Positions 39,992 through 48,204 of a DNA stretch of 54,496 nucleotides are shown in pieces (the stretch's first letter is position 1; the number at the start of each line of letters is the position of its first letter). The DNA is from an uncultured Pseudomonadota bacterium. Lineage in GTDB: Bacteria; Pseudomonadota; Alphaproteobacteria; RF32; CAG-239. Under the pieces are notes generated by a model. It saw only the letters and a list, made by a program, of their open reading frames with translations, made no database searches and was not told where the DNA came from. The DNA lies in assembly GCA_902793695.1 (NCBI GenBank), contig CADBEI010000012.1, forward strand, positions 1 through 54,496, in the 5' to 3' direction. The position numbers were made by a program, and so were the translations under genes.

Positions 39992-41125
39992 TTACAAAAA
40001 CGGCTCCGGATAAACGGCACCGCCGTCTTTCATCAATTTACCCTGTTCGCGCTTGATTTTATAATCGGATTCGGCGCCGACGTTGCGCTCAAAAATCGCG
40101 CCGTAATTGCCGACAATTGCCACCGCTTGATCCAACCATTTCGGAAAAAGCCCCAAGCCGTTCCACAGTTGCGGATTATCGCCCATCAAATTCCGTATCT
40201 CCGGATTGTTATGTCCGCGGAAAAAGTTCAAATTTTTGGCGTTCATTCCATATTGTTCCGCCAGTTGCAAGCCGTTAATCACCCATTTTACGGCCAAGCC
40301 GAAATCATTATTGCCACGTGCTACCGACGCCATCACCGGCGCCACCGAAATCGGCTCCGGAAAGATTTTGAAATTACTTTTTGCCATTACCTGTTTCATT
40401 CCGCTGAGATAAACCGCGCCGGCGGTTGCCATATCGCAACGTTTGAGCAAAAATCCCTCGCGCATCGCTTTTACCGTTGGAAACATTAAAGTTTTTGCTT
40501 CCAAATTATGCTCATTATTGAATGCCTCAAAGTTACGCGAATAATCGGTTCCCTCGGCCACACAGATTTTTTTGCCGATAAAATCTTCGTTTTTATCCCC
40601 GTCTTTCTCCGACATCATCAGCATTTGCGGCTCATAATAAAGCACACCGACCGGCATTATGTTTTTACTGATTTCCGACTTGGCGGACACCGGCGCACCG
40701 CTGAGCATAACGTCTATTCTGCCGGAATTGAGTGCACGTGAAACCTCACTGGCCTCCACATTCACCATTTCAATATGGTCAGCATCTCCCACCACTGCCA
40801 ACGCAATCGCTTTGCAGAAATCGGCATCAATTCCCCGCCACATTTCGTCTTCGCGATAGGCAAAACATTTGAGTTGCAGGTTTGTACCGCAACGGATTCT
40901 GTCGCGTTGCTTTACTCGCCGCAAAGTAGATATACCTTGTGCCTCCCGCTGCGCTTTTTGAATGGCAATCAACTCTTGCCGCTCTGCCTGTTTCTCTTTG
41001 TTTTCCGGATGAACTGCCGGTTGTACTATCGGTATAACCTGTGCCCCGTCCAAAACTTTTTGTGCCTGAGCCTCAAATCCGGTAAATCCGGCCAAAATGA
41101 TAAATAAACTAAAAAACACTTTCAT
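39992..41125 (-). CDS. Periplasmic amino-acid ABC transporter binding protein (AapJ-like)
   Basis: 377 residues with a signal peptide (1-21, GFEAQAQ). The SBP_bac_3 fold begins about residue 75: VKQRDRIRCGTNLQLKCFAY, DADFCKAIALAVVGD, GRIDVMLSGAPVSA, and ICVAEGTDYSRNF. The C-terminal PEIRNLMGD and IVGNYGAIFERNVGAES are hallmarks of the AapJ/BztA general L-amino-acid binding proteins of alphaproteobacteria. The 50 residues after the signal peptide are a charged, Gln-rich helix (KEKQAERQELIAIQKAQREAQ) not typical of the family. No permease or ATPase gene is adjacent, so it is an orphan component. Confidence 0.8.
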   Translation of the reverse strand: MKVFFSLFIILAGFTGFEAQAQKVLDGAQVIPIVQPAVHPENKEKQAERQELIAIQKAQREAQGISTLRRVKQRDRIRCGTNLQLKCFAYREDEMWRGIDADFCKAIALAVVGDADHIEMVNVEASEVSRALNSGRIDVMLSGAPVSAKSEISKNIMPVGVLYYEPQMLMMSEKDGDKNEDFIGKKICVAEGTDYSRNFEAFNNEHNLEAKTLMFPTVKAMREGFLLKRCDMATAGAVYLSGMKQVMAKSNFKIFPEPISVAPVMASVARGNNDFGLAVKWVINGLQLAEQYGMNAKNLNFFRGHNNPEIRNLMGDNPQLWNGLGLFPKWLDQAVAIVGNYGAIFERNVGAESDYKIKREQGKLMKDGGAVYPEPFL

Positions 41126-41181
41126 TTTTTTTCCAGTATGCTAAAATGGTTTTATGTAATGATAACCTCAGAGGTTTTAAA

Positions 41182-41859
41182 ATGAAGTTAAAACACTGTT
41201 TATATTTGATGTTTTTTTTGCTTGGCGCTTTATTGTTGCCGACAGTCGCATTTGCCGCGGAAAATTTTACGTCTGAAGAAGCCCGCACTTGGGCAGACAG
41301 TAAAGGCCGCGAAGTTCTGAATATTCTCACTTCGGAAAATTCGGCGGAGAAATACCAAAAACTCGATGAAATTTTGCAAAACGACATTGATATTGACCAT
41401 GCCGCCCGCTTCGTTATCGGCAAATATTGGAAGCAGATGACGGAAAAACAACGCACGGAATATATGGATATTTTCAAAAAATATACCGCGGCTTTATATA
41501 AAAGCTACCCGCTTGATATTGAAAAGGGTGCCGTAACCTATGCCATTGATAAGGTATTAGCCGATAAACAACTGCAAAACGTGTATTGCACGGTGTATGT
41601 CAAAGCGATTGAGAAAAATGTTGACGATGCATCCAAGGGCGGAATTCACGTTATTTTCTCGTTGGTTAAAAACGATGATAAAATTCAGGTGCGTGATTTA
41701 AAAATAACGGAAACCAGCTTTTTGTTGGCGTATCGCGAGCGTTTTTATAAAATATTGCACGAAGACGATGATGATGACATTGATTGGTTTTTGGAAGACT
41801 TAAAACAAATCACCGCCGATTTGGAAAAAGAAAACGCCAAAATACAAAGTAGCAAATAA
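41182..41859 (+). CDS. mlaC: MlaC/Ttg2D-family phospholipid-binding protein
   Basis: 225 residues from ATG at 41182 (AGAGG 8 nt upstream; the frame is open to 41146). Signal peptide 1-23 (AFAAEN). Family features are LDEILQNDIDIDHAARFVIGKYWKQM, TEKQRTEYMDIFKKYTAALY, and the strand-rich centre. The MlaC family shuttles phospholipids between outer and inner membranes in the Mla system. The usual mlaFED genes are not next to it, and it is longer at the acidic, Lys-rich C terminus (HEDDDDDIDWFLEDLKQITA) than E. coli MlaC. Divergent from the amino-acid binding protein gene. Confidence 0.8.
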   Translation: MKLKHCLYLMFFLLGALLLPTVAFAAENFTSEEARTWADSKGREVLNILTSENSAEKYQKLDEILQNDIDIDHAARFVIGKYWKQMTEKQRTEYMDIFKKYTAALYKSYPLDIEKGAVTYAIDKVLADKQLQNVYCTVYVKAIEKNVDDASKGGIHVIFSLVKNDDKIQVRDLKITETSFLLAYRERFYKILHEDDDDDIDWFLEDLKQITADLEKENAKIQSSK

Positions 41860-41860
41860 A

Positions 41861-43108
41861 TCAGGCTTCTTTACCGCCCACATTGCGACCAATTTTAACA
41901 AACAATTCAGAGGTTTCTTTGGCCGCATCCTGCGCTGATTTCCCTCTGATTTTTTTATAAGTCATCAAGTCTTCGGCACTGATGCCTCCTGTTGTTTCGT
42001 TGGTACCTTCATTCATACGTTTTCTAACCAGATTGCGGGCATGATCCAAGTGGGTAACAACGTTACTTTTGACTTTATCCTCTTGCGCCCGCTTTTCCAT
42101 AACTTGGCGTTTTTTAAAGAAATCAACAAAGTTTTCCAAATTACGCGGAGTGGTTAAATCAAATTTTTTAATGTCATTACCCTTTTGTCCTTTGATATGC
42201 AAGCCGATATCCACCGCCTGATATGGTTTTAAGATTTCAATATCTTCCGGCTTATGTGTGGTAAATATAATGGTTTTTCCCTGCTCGCCGAGCTTTTTGA
42301 AATGATTTAACACAATATCGGTCATCCGCTTATCCAAAAGCGATGTCGGTTCGTCAAAAATCATAATCGGCGAATCTTTAATAAGGGCTTGAGCAATACT
42401 TAGGCGCGCTTTTTCTCCGGCGGAATCCGAACTGTTGGTATCCAATCGCCGCGGTTGCATTTTGCCGGTAGGCTGTCCGTCTTTGCCAATCTCCGGCTCT
42501 TCCGCAACAATCTCCAGCATCTTTTTGATTTCTTCCACTTTCTTTTCATCTGCTTGCGGATTACCCAAACGAATATATTCATCAATCGTTACCATATCCA
42601 GTTGCGGATTAGCCTCGGCAAAAGCAATATTTTTATTTACTTCCAAGCGTTTAAAATCACGATAATCCTGCCCTACAAAATTGCCGTTTTCATTGGTCGT
42701 ACCGATACGAATTGCACCATCAGTAACGTGATCTCCGTGATTGAGCAAAGTAATCAGCGTACTTTTACCGGCACCGCTGGCCCCGCTCAAAAGCGTTATT
42801 CCAGGTCCGAATCTTATATCTTCCTTTGTTGTAAACGCCGTTTTATCGCCATATTCACCGTAAACCGGACTTTTTTCATCCTTATTACGAAAACGATAGG
42901 CTATATTGTCTATCTGCAATACATTAGCATTGGTTTTGACATTTTCATTGCCGTAAACAAAATCTTTGATACCTTTTTTATATCTTCTGAACATGGTGGC
43001 AAAAGTTTCTTTATATTCATCAATGCCCAATTTTGCGGAAAAGGCTGAGTTGAGTGAAGCCACAGTGGTAGTATAATGCCGCACCTGCAGCAACGGCACC
43101 GGCCGCAA
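41861..43108 (-). CDS. Split ABC protein, nucleotide-binding part
   Basis: 415 codons from a TTG at 43108 with no ribosome site. The NBD has Walker A LLSGASGAGKST (109-117), a degenerate signature SSDSAGEKARLSIAQAL instead of LSGGQ, Walker B IMIFDEPTSLLD and switch His in FTTHKPEDI. A long C-terminal charged extension follows (KRQVMEKRAQEDKVKSNVV). It overlaps the gene at 43020-43949 by 89 bp; in its own frame the codons before 43075 continue the upstream membrane protein (GAALYY then TTVASLNSAFSAKL). A one-base change in TACTACCACTG would join the two into one exporter-like polypeptide of about 695 residues. The transported substrate is unknown. Confidence 0.65.
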   Translation of the reverse strand: MRPVPLLQVRHYTTTVASLNSAFSAKLGIDEYKETFATMFRRYKKGIKDFVYGNENVKTNANVLQIDNIAYRFRNKDEKSPVYGEYGDKTAFTTKEDIRFGPGITLLSGASGAGKSTLITLLNHGDHVTDGAIRIGTTNENGNFVGQDYRDFKRLEVNKNIAFAEANPQLDMVTIDEYIRLGNPQADEKKVEEIKKMLEIVAEEPEIGKDGQPTGKMQPRRLDTNSSDSAGEKARLSIAQALIKDSPIMIFDEPTSLLDKRMTDIVLNHFKKLGEQGKTIIFTTHKPEDIEILKPYQAVDIGLHIKGQKGNDIKKFDLTTPRNLENFVDFFKKRQVMEKRAQEDKVKSNVVTHLDHARNLVRKRMNEGTNETTGGISAEDLMTYKKIRGKSAQDAAKETSELFVKIGRNVGGKEA

Positions 43109-43949
43109 TTTCTATGCCTTTTAATCCCAGAAGATACTTGCTCAGCGTTTTCAAAAAGTTGCGACTTGGTTTAAGTGCCGATTGCTGTTTTTGTTGCAAT
43201 GAAGAATATGATTGCTCGTCGGCCATGGTTTTGGCGCGCATTTGTGAATTAACCAACATTTGACGCGTGTGTGCCAAAACATTATTACGCGCCTGAACAA
43301 TCTCATCTTTATTTTCTACTTTTTTACCCTTCAAGCGCTTTTGAATAAAATATTCTCCGATTCCGGCAACGGCAGAACTGCCCAAAACCGCAGCCGAAGC
43401 GGTAGCAACCGATACCGGCAAGAACGGAGCAACGGACGCCGCAGATAAACTTCCGACGGTCAGTGCTGCCCCGACAGCAACACCGGTGTAACCTATCCAT
43501 TGTTTGGCGTTTTGCATCATATACATTCCGGCACACTCGCCCATGCGTTGTGCATAATTGGCAATCTTTTCCGGATTAAGCATTTTTTGCTCCATTTCCG
43601 GACGGGTATCATAGTCGCGCAAAATCTTATTTTGCATTTTAAATGAAATGCGATCGTAGACATAATTGGCAACGTTATCAAATATTCCGGTTATCCCGAC
43701 ACCGGCATAATCGGCACCTAATTTACCGCCGAGCCAACCGTAGCCCCTGGATGCAAACTGCGGAACAACTTTACGTAAGGTATCGGCAATGGCGGCGACA
43801 CCGGCCAAGCCGTACATGGTAATTTTCTCTCTGGTGGAAATTACCGAGCGAATCATTTTTCTGGCTTCGGCAATTTCCTCCTTTGTCAGGACGATTTTTT
43901 CTTCATTGCCCTGCATTTTTTTTGCCTTATTTTCCAATTCTTGTACCAT
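43020..43949 (-). CDS. Split ABC protein, membrane part
   Basis: 309 codons from ATG at 43949. A charged N-terminal region (1-40) precedes an alpha-helical portion that resembles a worn type IV exporter membrane domain: VANYVYDRISFKMQNKILRDYD and EKIANYAQRMGECAGMYMMQ (the usual YxYDRxxFxL and GxLxxR regions), then hydrophobic stretches at about 147-195 and 288-304. The last 17 residues after GAALYY (HCGFTQLSLFRKIGH) are out of frame with the NBD. It has its own promoter. It is either one frameshifted gene or two overlapping genes; the first seems more likely. Confidence 0.6.
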   Translation of the reverse strand: MVQELENKAKKMQGNEEKIVLTKEEIAEARKMIRSVISTREKITMYGLAGVAAIADTLRKVVPQFASRGYGWLGGKLGADYAGVGITGIFDNVANYVYDRISFKMQNKILRDYDTRPEMEQKMLNPEKIANYAQRMGECAGMYMMQNAKQWIGYTGVAVGAALTVGSLSAASVAPFLPVSVATASAAVLGSSAVAGIGEYFIQKRLKGKKVENKDEIVQARNNVLAHTRQMLVNSQMRAKTMADEQSYSSLQQKQQSALKPSRNFLKTLSKYLLGLKGIEIAAGAVAAGAALYYHCGFTQLSLFRKIGH

Positions 43950-43973
43950 GTATTAATCCTTACCTTTTCTTAA

Positions 43974-44002
43974 TTTGTACCACGAATGATTAATTTTGTC
44001 AA
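43974..44002 (-). promoter_or_regulatory. Promoter of the split ABC gene
   Basis: Minus strand TTGACA (43997-44002), 17-bp spacer, TACAAA (43974-43979), about 25 nt before the ATG at 43949. Confidence 0.55.
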
Positions 44003-44145
44003 GTGCCATTTTGTTACGTTTCTGTTAAATTAGCCGCTAAACCCGCAGTCAGTAAAAAATTATCCGCCACGTGTATTTTAGTATTGAATTTACAAAGTAA
44101 ACTTTGTATTATGCCGTAATTAAACAAACAAATTTAGGTAATAAA

Positions 44146-45468
44146 ATGTCAGAAATTAAAGTAAGATTTGCCCCGAGCCCTACCGGTTTTATGCATATCG
44201 GCAACACACGTACGGCGCTGTTTAACTGGCTCTTGGCTAAAAAACTGGGCGGAAAGTTTATGCTCCGTATTGATGATACGGACTTTGCCCGCTCCAAAAA
44301 AGAATATGAAGATGCCATGCGTGAAAGCTTGAAGTGGCTCGGTTTTGATTGGTGCGAAGAAGCGCGTCAATCCGCACGTTTCGAACGCTATGATGCCATG
44401 CGCGACAAGCTGATTGTTCAAGGTCGCATTTATCCGTGTTACGACACACCGGAAGAATTGCAAATCAAACGCAAACGCGCCATGTCCAAAGGCGAAGCGC
44501 CGATTTATGACCGTCAGGCCTTGCGCTATACGCCGGATGATATTGCACGTTTTGAAGCCGAAGGACGCAAACCGCACTACCGATTCAAGCTCAATCCGGG
44601 GATTATCGAATGGGAAGATATTGTGCGCGGACATTGCCAATATGAGGCAGAAAAATTAAGCGACCCGATTATCATTCGCGAAGACGGCAGTTATCTGTAT
44701 CACTTCCCGTCCTGCATTGACGATTCCGATTTCGGCATTACCCACATTGTGCGCGGCGAAGACCACGTTACCAATACGGCGGCACAAATCCAGATGTTTG
44801 AGGCCATCGGCGGCAAAGTTCCGACTTTTGCTCATCTGCCGCTTTTGACCGGTGTTGAAGGCAAACTTTCAAAGCGTTTGGGTAGTTTGGGTGTGCGCGA
44901 ACTCAAAGCCGAAGGTGTGGAGGCATTGGCAATCTGTTCCTTCTTGGCCAAACTCGGCACCTCGGATGCCATTGAGCCGTATTATTCGCTTGAAGAACTG
45001 GCGCAATCGTTGGATTTTGCCAAACTCGGCCGTTCGCAACCGAAGTTTGATGAAGAAGAACTCAAACATTTCAACACCAAATTCGTACGTTCCATGCCGT
45101 ATGCCGCAGTTAAAGACCGCGTTGACGTCAGCGAAGAATTCTGGAACAAAGTGCGCCCGAATTTAAATGTGGTTGATGACATTAAGGCTTGGGCTGATAT
45201 TTGCCATCACGAAGTAACTCCGGTTATGGAAGATAAAGCATTGACCGATTTGGCTGCTTCGGTATTACCGCCGGAACCGTGGGATGAAAACACGTTCAAT
45301 GAGTGGCTTAATGAAGTTAAAGCACAAAGCGGCAAAAAAGGTAAAGATTTGTTTCACCCGATTCGCAAGGCTTTAACCGCGCTCGATAACGGACCTGAGC
45401 TGAAAACTCTGTTGCCTCTCATCGGCTATGAAAGAACCTTAAAACGTCTCAAAGGCGAAAAAGCATAA
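44146..45468 (+). CDS. gltX: Glutamyl-tRNA synthetase
   Basis: 440 residues from ATG at 44146 (AGGTAAT upstream; the open frame from 44104 adds 14 unsupported residues). Class I signature FAPSPTGFMHIGN (HIGN 17-20), KLSKR (240-244) as the second ATP-binding motif, and an all-helical C-terminal anticodon domain. It is shorter than the 470-residue E. coli enzyme, as in one of the two GltX types of alphaproteobacteria, so it could charge tRNA-Glu only or also tRNA-Gln for the amidation route. cysS follows 14 bp later. Confidence 0.95.
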   Translation: MSEIKVRFAPSPTGFMHIGNTRTALFNWLLAKKLGGKFMLRIDDTDFARSKKEYEDAMRESLKWLGFDWCEEARQSARFERYDAMRDKLIVQGRIYPCYDTPEELQIKRKRAMSKGEAPIYDRQALRYTPDDIARFEAEGRKPHYRFKLNPGIIEWEDIVRGHCQYEAEKLSDPIIIREDGSYLYHFPSCIDDSDFGITHIVRGEDHVTNTAAQIQMFEAIGGKVPTFAHLPLLTGVEGKLSKRLGSLGVRELKAEGVEALAICSFLAKLGTSDAIEPYYSLEELAQSLDFAKLGRSQPKFDEEELKHFNTKFVRSMPYAAVKDRVDVSEEFWNKVRPNLNVVDDIKAWADICHHEVTPVMEDKALTDLAASVLPPEPWDENTFNEWLNEVKAQSGKKGKDLFHPIRKALTALDNGPELKTLLPLIGYERTLKRLKGEKA

Positions 45469-45482
45469 TATAAGGAAAAAGT

Positions 45483-46859
45483 ATGACACAAATTTATTTG
45501 CACGATACATTAAAACAACGCAAAGTTCCGTTTACACCGCTTGATGAAAACAATGTGCGAGTATATGTATGCGGCCCGACCGTTTATGACAAAGCCCATC
45601 TCGGCAACGCCAAAACTCCGGTAATTTACGATGTATTGTATCGCCTGTTGTGTTATGTTTACGGCAAAGAACACGTGACTTATGTTTCCAACATTACCGA
45701 TGTTGACGACAAGATTTTGAACAAGCACAAAGAAACCGGAAAATCCATTCGCGAGATTACCGAACAAACTTATAATTGGTATATTGATGATATGGCAAAA
45801 CTCAACGTGCTCGCTCCGAATTATCGTCCGCGCGCCACCGAATATATTGCCGATATGATTGAGCTCGTCAAAAAACTGCTTGCAAACGGCCACGCCTATG
45901 AATCCGAAAAACAGGTTTTGTTTGATGTGGATTCAATGCCGGCATACGGTCGTCTTTCCGGTCGTTCGATGAAGGAAATGCTGGCCGGTGCACGTATTGA
46001 AGTAGCCGATTATAAAAAGAATCCGGCCGATTTTATTTTGTGGAAGCCGTCGGATGCCGACCAGCCGGGGTGGGACAGTCCGTGGGGTTACGGTCGTCCG
46101 GGGTGGCATTTGGAATGCTCGGCGATGAGTTCCAAATTGCTCGGCAACGATTTTGATATTCACGGCGGCGGCTCCGATTTGATTTTTCCGCACCACGAAA
46201 ATGAGTTGGCGCAATCTTGCGGCGCGTTTCCGGGAACGAATTTTGCCCATTATTGGGTACACACCGGTATGTTGATGATAAACGGTGTCAAAATGAGTAA
46301 ATCACTCGGCAATTTTTACACGGTCGATGAAATCTTGGCGCAATATCCGGCCGAGGCTTTGCGCCTGCTGTTTTTAACCACGCACTATCATCAGCCGTTT
46401 AATTTTACGTTTGAGGGATTACAGAACGCTAAAAGCATTTTGGACAAGTTCTACAACGCTTTGCTGAAAAATGCCGATGTGCCGACCAAAGAAGTGGCGC
46501 CAAATCCGAAAGTTATTGAAGCGCTGGCCGATGATTTGAATACCCCGTTGGCTTTATCTTATCTGCACGAAACCGTAAATAATCTGAACAAGGCCGAAAC
46601 TGCCGAAGAGCGTACTGCGCTCAAATCCGAACTTATGGCCAGTGCCTATATGTTGGGGCTGTTGTATAACGAACCGGAAGCTTGGTTTAAGGGCAAAAAT
46701 AATGATGAATCGGCTGAAATCGAGGAGTTGATTCAACAACGTGCCGCAGCCAAAAAGAACAAAGATTGGGCCACCGCTGACGCCATTCGCAATTCGCTGA
46801 AAGAACGCGGCATCATTTTGGAAGATTCGCCATCCGGCACTACTTGGAAAAAAGCATAA
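45483..46859 (+). CDS. cysS: Cysteinyl-tRNA synthetase
   Basis: 458 residues. Class I: the zinc ligand Cys30 in YVCGPTVYDKAHLGN, HLGN (39-42), the other zinc ligands around Cys212 and HHEN (237-240), the tryptophan-rich PGWHLECSAMSS, and KMSKSLGN (270-277). C-terminal helical DALR-type domain. Ribosome site AAGGAAAAA. In tandem with gltX, and tRNA-Thr starts 59 bp downstream from its own promoter. Confidence 0.97.
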   Translation: MTQIYLHDTLKQRKVPFTPLDENNVRVYVCGPTVYDKAHLGNAKTPVIYDVLYRLLCYVYGKEHVTYVSNITDVDDKILNKHKETGKSIREITEQTYNWYIDDMAKLNVLAPNYRPRATEYIADMIELVKKLLANGHAYESEKQVLFDVDSMPAYGRLSGRSMKEMLAGARIEVADYKKNPADFILWKPSDADQPGWDSPWGYGRPGWHLECSAMSSKLLGNDFDIHGGGSDLIFPHHENELAQSCGAFPGTNFAHYWVHTGMLMINGVKMSKSLGNFYTVDEILAQYPAEALRLLFLTTHYHQPFNFTFEGLQNAKSILDKFYNALLKNADVPTKEVAPNPKVIEALADDLNTPLALSYLHETVNNLNKAETAEERTALKSELMASAYMLGLLYNEPEAWFKGKNNDESAEIEELIQQRAAAKKNKDWATADAIRNSLKERGIILEDSPSGTTWKKA

Positions 46860-46874
46860 GCGGCAAAAATAATG

Positions 46875-46903
46875 TTGACAAGCAAAAAAACATAAGTTAT
46901 AAG
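46875..46903 (+). promoter_or_regulatory. Promoter of tRNA-Thr (and possibly truA)
   Basis: Consensus TTGACA (46875-46880), 17-bp spacer, TATAAG (46898-46903), about 15 nt before the tRNA. Confidence 0.8.
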
Positions 46904-46918
46904 AGTTACGAATTAAGC

Positions 46919-46994
46919 GCCGACATAGCTCAGTTGGTAGAGCAACTGATTTGTAATCAGTGGGTCGGGAGTTCGAGTCTCTCTGTCGGCACCA
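46919..46994 (+). tRNA. tRNA-Thr (anticodon TGT)
   Basis: 76 nt with encoded CCA. Acceptor GCCGACA/TGTCGGC is perfect; D arm TAGCTCAGTTGGTAGAGC; anticodon stem CTGAT/ATCAG around TTTGTAA (anticodon TGT); T loop TTCGAGT. Unlike tRNA-Lys and tRNA-Trp it has no GC-rich element behind it. Confidence 0.95.
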
Positions 46995-46998
46995 ATGT

Positions 46999-47026
46999 AA
47001 AAAGCCACCTTATTGGTGGCTTTTTT
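46999..47026 (+). terminator. Terminator of tRNA-Thr
   Basis: AAAAAGCCACC (46999-47009) with GGTGGCTTTTTT (47015-47026). Confidence 0.9.
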
Positions 47027-47050
47027 AAGTTATGTCCGAAAGGAAAAAAT

Positions 47051-47791
47051 ATGCGCTATAAAATTACGGTAGAATATGACGGTACCAATCTTGTCGGCTG
47101 GCAAAAACAGCGTGAAGGTCCGAGTGTACAAGAATTTTTGGAAAAAGCTATTCTCGGATTTTCGCACCAAACCACCGAAGTTTTTTGCGCCGGTCGTACC
47201 GATGCCGGTGTTCACGCTTTGGGACAAGTGGCGCATTTTGACTTGGATACGGACTTAAGCGAATACAAAATGCAAGAAAGCATTAATGCCCTGTTGCGCG
47301 AACTACAAGCACCGGTTGCCGTGCTCAAAACCGAAAAAGTCGGCCCCGATTTTCACGCGCGCTTTTCCGCCAAAGGTCGCGGCTATATCTATCGTATCCT
47401 CAACCGCCGCGGCGCCAGCCCGTTGCTCGTCAATCGCGTCTGGCACGTTACTTATCCGCTCGATGTGGAAGCTATGCGACAAGGTGCGCAATATCTCCTC
47501 GGACATCACGATTTCAGTTCGTTTCGCGGTTCCGGCTGTCAGGCCAAATCGCCGCTTAAAACTTTAGATAAATTGGATATTACACAAAACGGCGATGAAA
47601 TAATTTTTACGGTTGAAGCGCGCTCGTTTATTTATCATCAGGTACGCAATATGGTTGGTACGTTAATGCAGGTCGGCAACGGCAAACTGCAACCAGAAGA
47701 CGTCAAACACATTTTGGAAGCCTGTGACCGTAAAAAAGCCGGCATCAGTGCGCCGGCTTACGGATTATACTTAAACAAAGTTATGTATTAA
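47051..47791 (+). CDS. truA: tRNA pseudouridine synthase A
   Basis: 246 residues from ATG at 47051 (AAAGGAAAAAAT directly upstream; the open frame back to 46844 runs through the tRNA and is not translated). The catalytic Asp51 lies in CAGRTDAGVHALGQV. The sequence also has FHARFSAKGRGYIYRI and the C-terminal RSFIYHQVRNMVGTL. It makes pseudouridine at positions 38-40 of the tRNA anticodon arm. Its stop codon overlaps by 4 bp with the convergent gene at 47788. Confidence 0.97.
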   Translation: MRYKITVEYDGTNLVGWQKQREGPSVQEFLEKAILGFSHQTTEVFCAGRTDAGVHALGQVAHFDLDTDLSEYKMQESINALLRELQAPVAVLKTEKVGPDFHARFSAKGRGYIYRILNRRGASPLLVNRVWHVTYPLDVEAMRQGAQYLLGHHDFSSFRGSGCQAKSPLKTLDKLDITQNGDEIIFTVEARSFIYHQVRNMVGTLMQVGNGKLQPEDVKHILEACDRKKAGISAPAYGLYLNKVMY

Positions 47792-48204
47792 GCATTGGTT
47801 TTTTGGTTGGATATAACTTGCTGTTGTGCTTGTTTTTCCGTTTGTTTCTTCAGTTCCTCCGTCAATTTCTTTGAAACGTTATCGCCGATACCGCCACCGG
47901 CGTATGTGCCGGATACATTACCTCCGTCATAATGCAAATTAAGCGTATTTCCTTGTGCATCCTTGAAAACGGTATACACACCGTCGCTCAACTTAACATC
48001 TTTCGTCATAAAGTTTGATACACTGTATTTGCCGTAACCGGATACCGTATATACCGCATTTCCTTTAGCATCATGAGTAAGAGTAATTGTTCTGTTGGCA
48101 TTGTCTTCCTTACTTTTTCCTTTGACGGCTTTCTTAACTCCGTCAGCAGCCTTATTTACCGTATCAGATATCCAATTTCCGGCTTTGTTTGCAGATTTTT
48201 TCAT
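47788..48204 (-). CDS. C-terminal part of a split coiled-coil protein
   Basis: 138 codons from ATG at 48204, which overlaps the stop of the upstream gene as ATGA. A basic helical start (MKKSANKAGNWISDTVNKAA) is followed by beta-hairpin repeats (DAKGNAVYTVSGYGKYSVSN, DAQGNTLNLHYDGGNVSGTY) similar to the protein at 21141-21758, and a Gln/Lys-rich helical end. Deleting one copy of the 17-bp duplication at 48211-48244 fuses it in frame behind NGGNIF of the 568-residue protein (NIFNKMKKSANKAGN). It is therefore most likely the C-terminal domain of that protein rather than a separate gene. Confidence 0.55.
   Translation of the reverse strand: MKKSANKAGNWISDTVNKAADGVKKAVKGKSKEDNANRTITLTHDAKGNAVYTVSGYGKYSVSNFMTKDVKLSDGVYTVFKDAQGNTLNLHYDGGNVSGTYAGGGIGDNVSKKLTEELKKQTEKQAQQQVISNQKTNA

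Noticed and set aside
46844-47050. N-terminal extension of truA
   Set aside because: The extension runs through tRNA-Thr and its terminator; the start at 47051 has a proper ribosome site and matches the family.
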